Assembly (NCBI RefSeq): GCF_000764305.2
Contig: NW_025940701.1
Coordinates: forward strand, 930,294 to 994,293
Direction: 5' to 3'
Source: Hyalella azteca
Lineage: Eukaryota > Arthropoda > Malacostraca > Amphipoda > Hyalellidae
Length of the DNA stretch: 64,000 nucleotides
The translations under genes were made by a program, and so were the position numbers. The notes under the pieces are model-generated. The model made no database searches, was not told the DNA's origin, and was given only the letters and a program-made list of their open reading frames with translations. Below, in pieces: positions 1 through 11,982 of the stretch (its first letter is position 1; the number at the start of each line of letters is the position of its first letter).

Positions 1-3000
1 GTGTGAGCTTTCGAATGTATTTTCCCGATCATTCGATTGTGAATAAATGCATAGCATCAGTATAAGGCCCTCTCAGAAATTAATGGAAAATGCTAAAATA
101 CGACTGAAAATTAAATATCAATGAAATTCCAAGCTTTTCATCTTGGATAACTTTTCGGAAACCGCTCCATCATTAGTTCAACAAAATTTTGAACATTTTA
201 AATTATATAAAAAGGAAAAGGTAAAGTCACATCAAAATATATTAAATAGTTGTTTAACTTGTGATTCAAGCCAAATATTGATATACGTTAGTGCAATTTA
301 TTCTAACATGTCTAATTTTCTAAAGATAACCACTGACGATAATTTCGATATGTAGACAAATTATTGGAAAAATTGATGCGATATTTCATTGTCAGCTTCA
401 AGTCCTCAACATTATTATAGAATCATATTTTTATCAAACATCTCGAGAGAAAAATAATTATAAATTTAATTATAACATTAGAAATAATATTTTTAACAGT
501 ATTTAAAACCAATCGATATTTGAACATCATACCAGCTGAAGAATGACTACCACATTAGTACTTAAATTGGCTCCATGCTACCTGAAATCGACCATTCTGA
601 TCTTCAGAGGGAAGGCATTCCTGATCGAATTTATCGCCTCTATTTTCTCTCTTTAGCAAAGATCGACCCAGTTTCTAGACAAGGAAACTACGTCGCGTTG
701 GACAGCTCTTGCAAAGAGGATAAAAGAGTGACGCAAGGCTGAGTTAAGAGTGTAAATGTAATTTAGAGAGCGAGGCTTCCAACACCCATACATTGGGGTC
801 ATATGCTCATAATGCTGAGCTTAGCTGGCTCTCCTCACCACATTGGTGTCGCCGTGCTGTTTATGGGTGGCATTTTATTCGGTTACTTTCTGGCTGTTGC
901 TAAAATCGATAATCTTGAGTACAAAATTCGATGAATAGAATGAGTTTTGTGATGCTACTTATATTTTGTGAAGACTTACTGAGCAATGCTGCTATATTTC
1001 CTTAATTTGCTGTAACAATGAGTTAGTCATACCATTTACTAAATATTTACTTAACTCTGAAGTGAAGTTCCAACATTTGTTTCCAATGACGTTATGGCCT
1101 CAAATGTCAGTAGAATTCAAAACATCGCGAAGAAAAAATGTTCAAATAGAAATATTTGAGAATACAATATATTTGTTTTAGCATGGTATTCCAGAGCTAG
1201 AACGAATTTGTAAATTATATTGAAACAATTAATATATTTCAATTTTAATTTTTTGTATTCATAATTGTTACTTGAGTAGAAAAAGCAAAAAATCTTTGAT
1301 ATAAAACTTATACATGAAGATCCGCTCACAATTGAATTAATTGCGAAGCCGCTTCGGAATAATTCAGGAATCATAATCAAGATAATATAGAAATTAAATC
1401 ATCCTTATTATGCTTAAATGTGCCTTACATTATTTACGAGGGCAAACTGTTATTATCTTGAATCCTTCCCATGCATCAATGGAGTCCAAAAGATTTTGTG
1501 TCAAGGGAAGTGCTGTTATTCATTAAAAAACACATAAAAAAGTCATTTAGTTCATGATGAATTGCCACACATTTCTTCAAGATATAGTTTTTAAAATATT
1601 AATAATTGAACAAATTCAATATTTTTAAATAATTTAATGTAACAATAACTAAAAATATTTATTATAATTTAATTAAATTCTTAAAAATATTAATGATTTA
1701 ATTTTTGACAATAATTTCGGAGAAGATTGTCTCTGCATAAGATAATTTTAATAAATATTTGAAGATATACCTCTAAATCTTCTAATTTGGATCAACATTA
1801 AATGCTAGAGTTGCGTAAAAAAAGATATCGTTTTATTTTTCAGTAATGGTTTGTCTCCTGTTTATATACTGCTTGTATGACACCGCAATTCAAAGGTCCT
1901 TGCTCCCGGTTTGGAAAAATATAGGGATTATTTTTTTTTGTTTGATTATTGGTGATGAATGTACTATGAACTTCATAGTAACATTCATGATATTTTAGCA
2001 ATTGGAAATTCAAACACTGAACAAATGGGGGGGAAAGTTATTTGATATTCAATAGGAACTTCACTGAAGTTCTTTAGTACTTTTGATTCGGAAAGTCTGA
2101 TTTTGGTTCGGAAAGTCTGATTTGTCGGCTCTCAAGAAAACATAACTTTGAAGTCATTAAGAGTTTTTGTATGACATTGAGATACACAAATTGCATGAGT
2201 GATCCCTCCATTGAGCAAGCACCATCAAATGAATCACTCCACAATTTACTTAATATTAGAAGTCGTGTTTATGAGACATTTTTCTTCCTGTCTGGTAGAA
2301 ACGAGTTACTTTTGGTGAAGACTTTTCGTAGCTTTACGAGACGATAACAATTTTTGAGCCTTTCAATAATAAAAGCTACTTTTAGTTAAAAATGTTTTTT
2401 TATATTGAAATTAATCTTAATCAGACATGGTTTATAAAAGGAAAATATTTTTCCACATTAGCAAATGAAAACTGATAACTGCTATAACCAATAACTATAT
2501 CAAAGAACGCTCACAACAAAATCTGCTTTATTAATTTTAAAGTTTGTTGGCAGCCTAGTGTCGTTTATATATATAATATATAAATATATATATAGTGGCT
2601 TTTTCATTGCTTATCCACTAAACAATAAGTACATAAAGGCTGTTTTACTGCCTATCCACGGCGAGGTATAACCTAAACCTGAAAATTAATTCGAAAATAT
2701 ATAATTCAAAGCTTTATAAAATTCAAGGCTTTTTAATTCGAAATATATTAATTCAAAGCTTTGAAGAAATATTGGATTAAAAATTTAATTTTTTAAAATG
2801 GAAATGTATAACTTTAATTCGGAAAACTCTGAATCGATCTTTCGTATGTAGGAATGAGATTTAAATGGGAGTTTCTATTACATACAAAATATGTGTTTGA
2901 AAGGATTATAAAATTGTAGGATTATCGCTCTCGGGCAACGTAAGGCAAACCTGCTACTATATTATACATATGAAAGAATTTAATCACCTCGCTAGTCATG

Positions 3001-3128
3001 GTATTCTAGTGTTGAAAAAACTGTCGAAAAACAGGTTGAAAAAACTTTGCCGTAGCGTAGTTCTCATCTCAAAACTAATCTCTGGTATTTTCTGTCCTGA
3101 ATTAATTTAGATTGAATTGAATCTAAGA

Positions 3129-3209
3129 ATTTAAAAGCAAAGAAAAGTCCACAAAAATTCATATCTTTATAGAAAACGTTTTGGAGACCAGCTCCATCGT
3201 CAGTTCGTA
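3129..3209 (-). repeat. Dispersed repeat, copy 2 (GCTCCATCGTCAGTTCG end)
   Basis: This segment begins with TTTAAAAGCAAAGAAAA and ends with CCAGCTCCATCGTCAGTTCG. It matches, with substitutions, the arms of the hairpin at 23300-23616 and the reverse complement of 30914-31007. A more diverged copy is at about 149-182. It looks like the conserved end of an old dispersed element. No coding part of that element is present here. Confidence 0.6.
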
Positions 3210-3900
3210 GAATCTAGAATCACAAATCAGAAGTCACAAATTAATACATTGAAAGCACAGAACAAAATTAAAACCTAAATTTACAAGTAATAGACGGAGC
3301 AAAAAAAAAAAAATAACTATCTATTAACATTTTCAAGGGGATAGGATAATAACTTGTTGAATTGAATCTAACTTCACGGTTGTTAGAACTTCCAAAGATC
3401 ACAATCAACCGACATGTTGTCTGTTGATAATAACTATCAGCAGTTTAATTTAGTGATGGACGTCAATTGCTCCTCATGATTAATCAGGAATTTCAGACTG
3501 TAACCCTAAAGCGCTCATTTCGTGATTTCTCATATTTTCAACCTCTTGCGATAAATGTTTCCTGATATAAAATATTCACCGTTGAAATGTACAGCATAAA
3601 AAATTAGTTTACCATTTTAAACGATGGAACTAGCATCATTATTAGTTCCAACATTACACTATCATTGTCCATGGAATCAAATATAACGAATTACAATGTC
3701 AGCACAGGAATTTTTCCTAACACATATTAGCTTTTAGATTTAAATTTTATCATGTGAGTTTCTGCAAAGATAAACAAAATTCAGTTTGCTCAAAATCGCG
3801 TCCTGTATAATAATTTTGATGCAGACTTTCATTCGCAAATTCAGAAACTCTCGGGTCATTTAATGGAATTGTCTTCGTTCGATCATTACGCGATGTAAGA

Positions 3901-4110
3901 AATAAGCGAAGTTCAGGTGAAAAATCTTCGTGAATTTGTGAAAATGAAATACTTGTAGTTTCTGTCAAAATTTAATTCATTTCTGCATTCGCAGTGCAGC
4001 TTTAAATAAGTGAAATTCAGGTGAAAAATCTTCGTGAATTTGTGGAAATACTTGGTAGGTTCTGTTAAAAACGAATTTATTTCTGCATTCGCAGTTCGGC
4101 TTTAAATAAA
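3901..4110. repeat. Two-copy tandem duplication of about 100 bp
   Basis: The segment with GTTCAGGTGAAAAATCTTCG, a TTTCTGCATTCGCAGT stretch and a GCTTTAAATAA end is repeated once with mild divergence, at an offset of 99-104 bp. It is non-coding. Confidence 0.7.
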
Positions 4111-4667
4111 TTTTTGTTAATTGCAATTGTTAATTGGCCCCAATTGCTTACTGTCTCTCTTTCTCTGTATATTAGTCTGTGTATACCTTGTATTTTTTCT
4201 CTGTATAATTGTCCAGTTATACCCTCTATTTTGCTCTGTATATATGTCTGTGTTCACCATTTTGGCTTTGTTTCAGGTATATGCTGTATATGTAAATGAT
4301 TTTCAACCGAAGATAGTTTGAGAGATAAATAACTATATACCAACAATTATATTTGTGTTAATATTTAATTTTGTGGTCGATTTAGCTTAATCGTTATAAT
4401 TTTGAATACTATTTGGGTAATTTTTTCGTAGAAATTGAAAATTTGTGATTTCTTAAGTATTTCAAGTTGCTGCTCACAATTTTCGTTCAGAAACTGACTT
4501 TTTATCTAATTTTTATTCATCATTAGGAGACCTTTATATTTATTATTTCATTTCGAAGTCATTATTTCTTCATTACTAATTGTTTACCTTCTCCAACGTG
4601 CGGGATTTATCGAAAAGTTTTTATTTTCAAATCTGTTTTTTCAGATGGTATAAAAATTAAGGATCAA

Positions 4668-4848
4668 ATTACCTACTCGAAAAGATACTTTTTTATATTT
4701 TATGCCTGACATTTTTAGGAAAAGGTAACAAAAAAAAGCTTTTGTTTTGAAATTATGAAAAATGCAGATCATAGTACCTTTTCGTGAAGATACTTCCTTT
4801 AAATTTTATGTCCTAAATTTTTAAGGAAAGGTGACAAAAAGAATAAAG
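4668..4848. repeat. Two-copy tandem duplication of about 104 bp
   Basis: Two diverged copies share the order AAGATACTT, TTTTATG, AAATTTTTA and AAAGGTRACAAAAA. It is AT-rich and non-coding. Confidence 0.5.
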
Positions 4849-5227
4849 TTCAGAACATATGTACTAAATATAAATGTATCACCGACACACACATATATCA
4901 CAGTAGGTCGTACTTGCTAACATTAAAACACAAGTTAACAGCATTCATTTGATCGAGTGAATGAAAATAAATATTATTGAAATGAAGAAAATCTATCGTC
5001 AGCGTTGAGTTACTTTTGGTATTCGCAAATATATAATTTACGCGAACACAATTCTAAACTCTAAATTATTAAAAAAAATTATTATACCACTTGTCGCTCT
5101 TTTTTGACAGTGAAGAATGAGTAAAGTCGTATGGTTTTCGAGGATTTCGAATTATGCAGTTTTAACGAAATTTGCATCTATGATTACCCATGTTAATGGA
5201 CTGCTTCCTGGACGAGGTTTAAAGAAT

Positions 5228-5395
5228 TTTAGAAATATTTCTTGAATTCTTCCAGTTGACTACTTAAAATTTCAGTATCCTAGAAAATTAATAAAAAAAT
5301 TTAGAAATATTTCTTCAATTCCGAAGGAATATTAAATTATTTATTCAATTCGACTACGGAAAATACAGTATCTTAGAAAATTAATAAAAAAGTTA
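5228..5395. repeat. Imperfect tandem duplication at the 3' end of gene A
   Basis: The string TTTAGAAATATTTCTT and the string CTTAGAAAATTAATAAAAAA (or CCTAGAAAATTAATAAAAAA) each occur twice, at 5228-5301 and 5300-5395. The second copy overlaps the likely 3' UTR and poly(A) region of gene A on the minus strand. Confidence 0.65.
5340..5345 (-). promoter_or_regulatory. Candidate poly(A) signal of gene A
   Basis: The plus-strand hexamer TTTATT reads AATAAA on the minus strand, about 75 nt beyond the stop codon of gene A. The spacing is normal for an animal 3' UTR. AATAAA is common in AT-rich DNA, so this is only a plausible assignment. Confidence 0.45.
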
Positions 5396-5418
5396 TACGA
5401 AGAGATTCCACAATAATC

Positions 5419-5948
5419 TTACAACTGACTAGGCTTAGCGGATAGTTTCGACTGTTCACATTTGTTCAGAATAATAAGTTCAGTAGAGTGATGAGTGTTA
5501 TATCTACACATCAAAGAGTTAAGAAGTTTAGTCGGTGAAAGTTTTCTGTATCTCGGCGAGAATTTACTTCGATGAATTTTGACTTCCTTCAGGAAAGAAT
5601 TGAAAGAAACGCTGACCGAATCACAATCATCAGCCGCAGAAACTTCAGAGAATTTAGCTTCGTGGATTTGCGCCGCTGATTTTCCTTCAGCTTCTGAAAC
5701 TTGTCTTTGGTGTCCAAGATCGCTTTTGTTGCCCGCTAGCATAACAGGAACTTCCAGTCTACTCGAAGATATCTTCTGTAAAGTCGATTTGCCTTCATCT
5801 AAGGAAGATTTGTCTGTGATGCTGTAGACGACGATGAAGGCTTCAGCCCACTGTAATACTTCATCTTTCAGGTCCTTACCAGAACAGTCCAATAACTCGA
5901 CATTTTGTGGGGATCCCGAGAGCGATAGAACTGAGCGGTACAGCATAT
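5419..5948 (-). CDS. Gene A coding exon 2 (G3, G4, G5 and C-terminal end)
   Basis: It starts after acceptor TTTCTTTGCAG and encodes residues 98 (completed) to 273, ending with TAA at 5421-5419. One exon carries everything from late switch I to the end, whereas gene B splits the same part over three exons. The end (about 225-273) is basic and then polar, and lacks a prenylation box. Confidence 0.87.
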
Positions 5949-6575
5949 CTGCAAAGAAAATTAATGGAAAATTAGCGATCATGTAAAATTTATTCGATCA
6001 ACGGATACGTTGATATGAAAAATATTTAGAATGTCACGAAAAATGAATGATTTTAATGTTTTGTGGCCAATATTTTTCTGAATAAAAATACGGGCAAAAT
6101 TTTTGGCGTTTTTATTAGCAAGAAATCTACGATTGATGTTAGTTTTCGAAAAAAATTTCATCTGAACGCCTTACAGGATTGTCAAGTAGAAATTTTAATG
6201 GAAGCTCAAACCATGTAAATTCCAGATACATATGATCACCACTTTGGCTCGAACCCGTACAAAATATATGTAAAAGAACTCACCGGAATCAGAGCGATAT
6301 TCTCCAATAAATCGCTTGGTGAGGAATCGCACGGTTAGTGCAGATTTTCCCACATTGTTTCCCCCAACAAGCGCGACTCTGAGGGGTCGTCCGCACCAAC
6401 GCTCCTCGCTCCGCAGACGTCGGCGCTGCTGGAGCGGCGAGCTCGAAGTTTGTCGGCACTGACACGAGATGCTTTGGCTCCTCTGGCGGTTAGTGGACTT
6501 CTTCAGGTAGTTTTTGATGTCTTCCAATACCCACAGAGGAATACAAGATATTTGTTGGCCTTGGCCGGTAGTCAT
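5419..6575 (-). CDS. Gene A: Ras-like small GTPase, RERG/RASL11/RASL12-like, two coding exons
   Basis: The coding exons are 6575-6284 and 5948-5419. The intron (6283-5949, 335 bp) has donor TCCG|GTGAGT and acceptor TTTGCAG|AT, and phase 1 is kept. The product is 273 residues. It should bind GTP and act as a membrane-independent or peripheral signalling switch; its partner is unknown. Visible motifs are P-loop GGNNVGKS (71-78) followed by ALTVRFLTKRFIGEY as in RERG-type proteins, G3 LLDCSGK (D118, G121), G4 NKSD (171-174) and G5 SAA (201-203). The switch I Thr is replaced (Asp in the aligned position) and Gln61 is Lys122, so normal GTP hydrolysis is doubtful. There is no C-terminal CAAX box, as in RERG and RASL proteins. 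A basic N-terminal extension of about 64 residues precedes the core. The start ATG at 6575 is the first one that reads through. Family placement is firm; orthology to a named member is not. Confidence 0.87.
6284..6575 (-). CDS. Gene A coding exon 1 (N-terminal extension, P-loop, effector-side helix)
   Basis: It runs from the start ATG to donor GTGAGT and encodes residues 1-97 plus the first base of codon 98. It covers a polar, Arg-rich leader and the whole G1 motif up to GEYRSDS in switch I. Unlike gene B, this exon has no intron inside the GKS-Ala junction. Confidence 0.85.
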
Positions 6576-6694
6576 GTTGACGGAAAGATAGACTTTGCGA
6601 AGTCAATGCGTTTGATAAAATTCGTACAGTCACTGCAACGTGATTCCGATCTCGCAGAACTAGCGGCTTGTCACTGGAGAGCTTTTCTTTAGGA

Positions 6695-6700
6695 TCACAT
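6695..6700 (-). promoter_or_regulatory. Start-stop upstream ORF (ATGTGA) in the gene A leader
   Basis: Reading the minus strand from the predicted start of transcription, the first ATG is followed at once by TGA. It lies about 125 nt before the main ATG and some 25 nt after the likely transcription start. Start-stop uORFs are known in other eukaryotes to hold ribosomes and lower downstream initiation. Whether this one is used is inference. Confidence 0.5.
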
Positions 6701-6720
6701 GCACGGGAAGGAGCTGTTCG

Positions 6721-6757
6721 CAACTGGAACGCAGAGAAGAGGAGGGCGCTTATATAC
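6721..6757 (-). promoter_or_regulatory. TATA-box promoter of gene A with a possible initiator
   Basis: The minus strand reads GGGTATATAAGCGC (TATATAA at 6756-6750). About 26-30 nt downstream comes GTTCCAGTTGC (6730-6721), which resembles the arthropod initiator TCAGT. The region is richer in GC than its surroundings. TATA, initiator-like site, leader and ATG follow in the expected order and spacing. Confidence 0.6.
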
Positions 6758-6809
6758 CCACGCGGTGGCCTTTCTGCGGAATATTGGCTGATGCAGGATG
6801 TCGCCATAT

Positions 6810-7781
6810 CCTGAAATTTGTCCTGGTTTTCAGCTGACTGGAAATTTTCCAGACATAACGCCCATCTTCCTTTCTGAAAACCGATGTTTGTTTTTTACGC
6901 GAGGAATCTTAGAATCTTTATTACTAACTGGACAAATTTCCGTGTAAACTTTTAATCAACACTTGCGTTCATTTGGGAGATTCAAAATTTTTGAACAAAG
7001 AATTCAAATAATTACTAATTTTTCCTTAAAAACCTGTGCTAAAAACTAATTATTTAGCGCATGCCGAATTTTTGCAGAAAATAAAAAATGTTTTCGAAAT
7101 ATATGGCTATAATTTATTATTAATTCCAAAAATTAATTGAAAAAATAAAAAAATTACTGATGTTTTATTGATGCTACTGTTTTGCCTGATGTTTTATTGA
7201 TGCTACTTGATTTTACTGCGGCACGGATGCATTCAACGAATGTGTTGATAAATGAAAGAGGGATATAACATTTTCCCTTTTGTCGAGTTTGAACTTCCCA
7301 CAATTTTGTGCTTGCTGACACTTCATTTATGGATGAATGTCATGCATTTAAACGCGCATCTATTCAATGTTTTAAATCATATTCCTTTCCAGTATATATA
7401 ATAAATCTCTAGAGTAAACTCTGCTAAAGGATTTGATTTTCTGCATGAATTTCTCTAAACCCGATATAGATATTTTATTGTGTTTTTGCTTGCAATAATA
7501 AAAATTTTTGCTGCATTTAAATTAATAATTGTTCTCATGAGATAACATTTTCGTTATCAAAATCTTTTAATTGTCAATTATCAGTCATGTTTTATTATAT
7601 GCAGGCGTGACTGTTTCGTTCAGAAATGCGCTCTATATGTTGCGGGTTACATTAAGTTTTCAGAAAAACTTCATACAAAATTTTTCGGAATTCAGCTTCA
7701 TGATCATAATTCTACAGAACCACGATCAATTATAATCATGCCCGGAGTTTCAAACACCGATTTCATTATTAGCATTCGATT
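6810..7781. other. AT-rich DNA upstream of gene A
   Basis: This is the probable 5' flank of gene A. I see no second gene. A short direct repeat of GATGTTTTATTGATGCTACT lies at about 7160-7210. Confidence 0.5.
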
Positions 7782-7887
<106 letters not shown>

Positions 7888-8192
7888 TGAACATCAATTA
7901 CTAAAGATTTTGTAACAATTATAAGTCGCGTAATGTGAGTTAACGCAATCCTCTTACGCGGCTGAGCTCCACGCCCACAATGACGCGAGATCGATACGCA
8001 CGCAAGTCCAACGGTGCGTAAACTTGCAAGTGCCACGATGCTTTTCCGTGTTTTTTTGCTTCATCACCAAAAATGTTGTGGAGATAATTAAGAGTCCAAG
8101 TTGAAGAGATGGATCGAGATTAAAATTTCAGTCCTGGAATTTTCTGGATGCTTCTGTGTTGTGGTGGTGATGAGTGTGATGGTGAAGTGGGT

Positions 8193-8722
8193 AGGGTATG
8201 AAACAGCGCTGCAGCTGCAGGGTATGAAGCAGCGCTTCAGCTTCATGGCATGAAGCAGCACTGCAGGGTATGAAGCAGCGCTTCAGCTTCATGGCATGAA
8301 GCAGCACTGCAGGGTATGAAGCAGCGCTTCAGCTTCATGGCATGAAGCAGCACTGCAGGGTATGAAGCAGCGCTTCAGCTTCATGGCATGAAGCAGCACT
8401 GCAGGGTATGAAGCAGCGCTTCAGCTTCATGGCATGAAGCAGCACTGCAGGGTATGAAGCAGCGCTGCAGCTGCAGGGTATGAAGCAGCGCTTCAGCTGC
8501 AGGGTATGAAGCAGCGCTGCAGCTGCAGGGTATGAAGCAGCGCTTCAGCTGCAGGGTATGAAGCAGCGCTGCAGCTGCAGGGTATGAAGCAGCGCTTCAG
8601 CTGCAGGGTATGAAGCAGCGCTGCAGCTGCAGGGTATGAAGCAGCGCTACAGCTGCAGGGTATGAAGCAGCACTTCAGCTGCAGGGTATGAAGCAGCGCT
8701 ACAGCTGCAGGGTATGAAGCAG
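8193..8722. repeat. GCAGCGCTGCAG-type satellite array, broken by the assembly gap
   Basis: From 8221 to about 8460 a 46-bp unit occurs about five times. It alternates GGTATGAAGCAGCGCTTCAG with CTTCATGGCATGAAGCAGCA. After that the unit changes to 26 bp (GCAGGGTATGAAGCAGCGCT plus a CTGCAG or TTCAG tail), often as GCTGCAG/CTTCAG dimers. The units are partly self-complementary, for example TGAAGCAGCGCTTCA and GCAGCGCTGC. The array runs into the N block, so its true length is unknown. Confidence 0.92.
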
Positions 8723-9189
8723 NNNNNNNNNNNNNNNNNNNNNNNNNNNNNNNNNNNNNNNNNNNNNNNNNNNNNNNNNNNNNNNNNNNNNNNNNNNNNN
8801 NNNNNNNNNNNNNNNNNNNNNNNNNNNNNNNNNNNNNNNNNNNNNNNNNNNNNNNNNNNNNNNNNNNNNNNNNNNNNNNNNNNNNNNNNNNNNNNNNNNN
8901 NNNNNNNNNNNNNNNNNNNNNNNNNNNNNNNNNNNNNNNNNNNNNNNNNNNNNNNNNNNNNNNNNNNNNNNNNNNNNNNNNNNNNNNNNNNNNNNNNNNN
9001 NNNNNNNNNNNNNNNNNNNNNNNNNNNNNNNNNNNNNNNNNNNNNNNNNNNNNNNNNNNNNNNNNNNNNNNNNNNNNNNNNNNNNNNNNNNNNNNNNNNN
9101 NNNNNNNNNNNNNNNNNNNNNNNNNNNNNNNNNNNNNNNNNNNNNNNNNNNNNNNNNNNNNNNNNNNNNNNNNNNNNNNNNNNNNNNNN
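8723..9189. other. Assembly gap (467 N)
   Basis: Unsequenced bases lie between two unrelated satellites. Proteins that appear to read through it are artefacts. Confidence 0.99.
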
Positions 9190-9395
9190 ATATTAGCGTG
9201 ATATTGACGCACGCCGCCCGATATTAGCGTGATATTGACGCACGCTGCCCGATATTAGCGTGATATTGACGCACGCTGCCCGTTATTAGCGTGATATTGA
9301 CGCACGCTGCCCGATATTAGCGTGATATTGACGCACGCTGCCCGATATTAGCGTGATATTGACGTATGAACCCAGATATTAGTGTGCGTCGCCTA
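9190..9395. repeat. 31-bp satellite array, about 6 copies
   Basis: The unit contains ATATTAGCGTGATATTGACG followed by CACGCTGCCCG. Copies are nearly identical up to about 9360, then decay. It begins directly at the gap edge, so it also continues into the gap. Confidence 0.92.
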
Positions 9396-10074
9396 ATATT
9401 ATTAGAATCATTTATTTTAGTGAAAATAGATAAAAATGTTCATGTCTCTATAAGGGGCACGTGATCTTATTACACGAAAATTATTGAACCTCAAGTTTTT
9501 GCTGTCATGGAATCAACATCGCAGATCGGGATCGTCTCAGCTTGTGTTGTTTTTCATAACAATTATAATTTTCATAACAAATTACATAACAATTACTCAG
9601 TTTTCCTGTCAGTTAAACGTTCCAGGAAAACGAAAATTTACGCTCCTTTTCTTCAGCATTAAAATCGTGTTGATTTGACGGTTGCAAAGTATCATAAATG
9701 TTCCATAGTTATTTAATGGTTGGATTTAATTCTACTCAATATTATGCTGTAAATCGGAAACTTCAAAATAAATTATTAACTAACCGTTGCCCGTCGCTTT
9801 AAGTTTCATTTTTATTACAGAGTTATTTCATTTCATTTCATTATGAATTTGAGTAGTATAATTAGTACGCCATGAAGTTTAGGTTTATTTTTATTTTGCG
9901 ATGAATATCTGGATGAACGCATAATTTCAGGCTAACACTCTGGTTTTCTGCAAAGTAAAATTTAATTGGATAGAATCGACAATGTTCTGTTGGCATGGCT
10001 GTCGCTCTTAAATTTAAATGTGCTTTGCGGCTAATAAAAAACGAGAGCGCGTACCAAAATTGCATTTAAATATG
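9396..10074. other. Non-coding spacer between satellites
   Basis: AT-rich unique sequence. No gene or RNA was recognised. Confidence 0.4.
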
Positions 10075-10525
10075 CCAAAAAGTGCCAAAAATTACATTCA
10101 CACTTGCCAAAAATTGCATTCACACGTGCCAGGAATCGCATTCACTCGTGCCAAAAACTGCGTTTACATGTGCCAAACATTGCATTCACACGTGCCAAAC
10201 ATTGCATTCACACGTGCCAAACATTGCATTCACACGTGCCAAACATTGCATTCACACGTGCCAAAAACTGCGTTTGCATGTGCCAAAAATCGCATTCACT
10301 CGTGCCAAACATTGCATTCACACGTGCCAAACATTGCATTCACACGTGCCAGAAATCGCATTCACACGTGCCAAAAACTGCATTCACACGTGCCAAACAT
10401 TGCATTCACACGTGCCAAAAATTGCATTCACACGTGCTAAAAACTGCGTTTACATGTGCCAAAAATTGCATTCGCATGCGCCAAAAACTGCGTTCACTTG
10501 TGTCAAAAAAATTGCATTTAATGGC
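10075..10525. repeat. 22-bp minisatellite, about 20 copies, open in all three plus frames
   Basis: The unit is built of CCAAACATTGCATT and CACACGTG (22 bp), with variants such as CCAAAAACTGCGTT and CCAGAAATCGCATT. Because 22 is not a multiple of 3 and the unit makes no stop in any frame, all three plus-strand frames stay open and spell the same 22-residue cyclic peptide in different registers. No start context, splice site or homology suggests a real protein. Confidence 0.93.
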
Positions 10526-11982
10526 TTTTGACGATTGCGTCTTTCCCCCCCCCTCGGTTGTTAACCAAATAATTTACCAACGATCCACCGAAGTTGGCTT
10601 CATTTATCCGGAAAACAACACACGTGGAAATTTTATTCAGACAATTATAGACAGAACAATTTTCCTCCCTCTCTTTGAGATCATTGAAGCTATAATCTTT
10701 GAATGATTTGGCTAATCTTCTCTGCCATAACAGTTCAATGGACCACGCAGAGGCAAATTTTCACAGCATGAAGTTAATGACGCGGCTTTGGTAGATCATG
10801 CGTACATTGAAGTGTAGTTTGATAAAGGCATCTTTCTTGAACATTCATAGATTATCAAGACACGTGTGTTTCGCGGACATATGACCGCGCGGACTTATGA
10901 CTTATTTGGATTTTGACATTGTGGTCAAGCGGTAATTAACTGTCGCTCATGATTAGTAACCTATTTAATTCATTAATTTATCTATATTATTTATTAAAGG
11001 TACAATTGGCTAATTTTTTTAAAGGCGAAAAAAGGAGAATTGGCTAATTCTGAAATGTGCCTACTTACCACGATAGAACGCATTTTGGAGATAGATTGAT
11101 AAATTGTTTATCGTACCTATTGGTAACGGTTCTCATTGCGAAATTTTAGCGAATTAAGATAGGTACTCATAAAAACTTTTCGGAAATCCCATACGAGGAT
11201 TTATGTCCATCATTGTTTGAACGCATTAAATTATTTTTAATAAACCATGAGCATCAAAATTTTTATGCCTTTTAATTTCATGCAATAGGTTTTTATTGGG
11301 AGGTTTAGAATTATGTCCCGCGAACTATATCAACATGATTGTATTTTTCAAGGAGATAAATTAACATATCACGCTCAAAAACAATTAGCCAAAATTTCTA
11401 GTATAAAACCAGCAATAGCTGCTTGACATAAGCCATACGCTGCCATATCGTCCATGATTCTCACACTTAAAGCAATCATGTGGCGGTTGTTCAATGACTA
11501 AACAAACCTGGGTGAATAGCAAAAATTATAATTTCTTAAATTAATTCACCAAGGAAATAGTCTATGTTTGATTTCAACCTCGTCATATAAATTTGCTCCA
11601 AGGTTCAGTTCATCATAAGTTCTGAATAGACCAACAATAAATTTATTCATACCTGTAGTCTGATGCAGCCTCTCCTTAACCTATGGGTTCTGTACTACTA
11701 ATTCATATTACAATAAATAGAAATATTTACAGTGCTTGCCGATGTTATAAATAACAATTCAACGCGAAGCGCATTTGCTTTTATATGTCAGAAGGACACT
11801 TTGGATAATCAGCTTGCAATAAGTCCGGTCTGAAAGTCCTTAATAATTAGCGCACTGAGTGTCATAGAGTGGCCGATTGCTTCCTTCGAGGACGCTTATA
11901 TTGTAGTCTCTCTTCAGCTCACTTAACGAGCCAGACATGCTTGCATGAAACCGTGATAAACTGAAAATTTTTCGGGTGTTTT

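Larger units (their letters stand above)
1..5227. other. AT-rich non-coding DNA downstream of gene A
   Basis: I find no supported gene here; the open frames are short and no longer than chance allows at this base composition. The stretch holds a diverged copy (about 149-182) and a clearer copy (3129-3209) of the dispersed GGACTCCGAAACG-type repeat, two short tandem duplications near 3901-4110 and 4668-4848, and a direct repeat of TTCGGAAAGTCTGATTT at about 2080-2121. Confidence 0.6.

Noticed and set aside
6490..6807. Minus-strand frame starting upstream of the gene A TATA box
   Set aside because: It overlaps the promoter, leader and exon 1 in another frame and has no homology. The P-loop frame is the real one.
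8493..9212. Open frames running through the N block on both strands
   Set aside because: They are made of unknown bases and satellite; no gene can be inferred.
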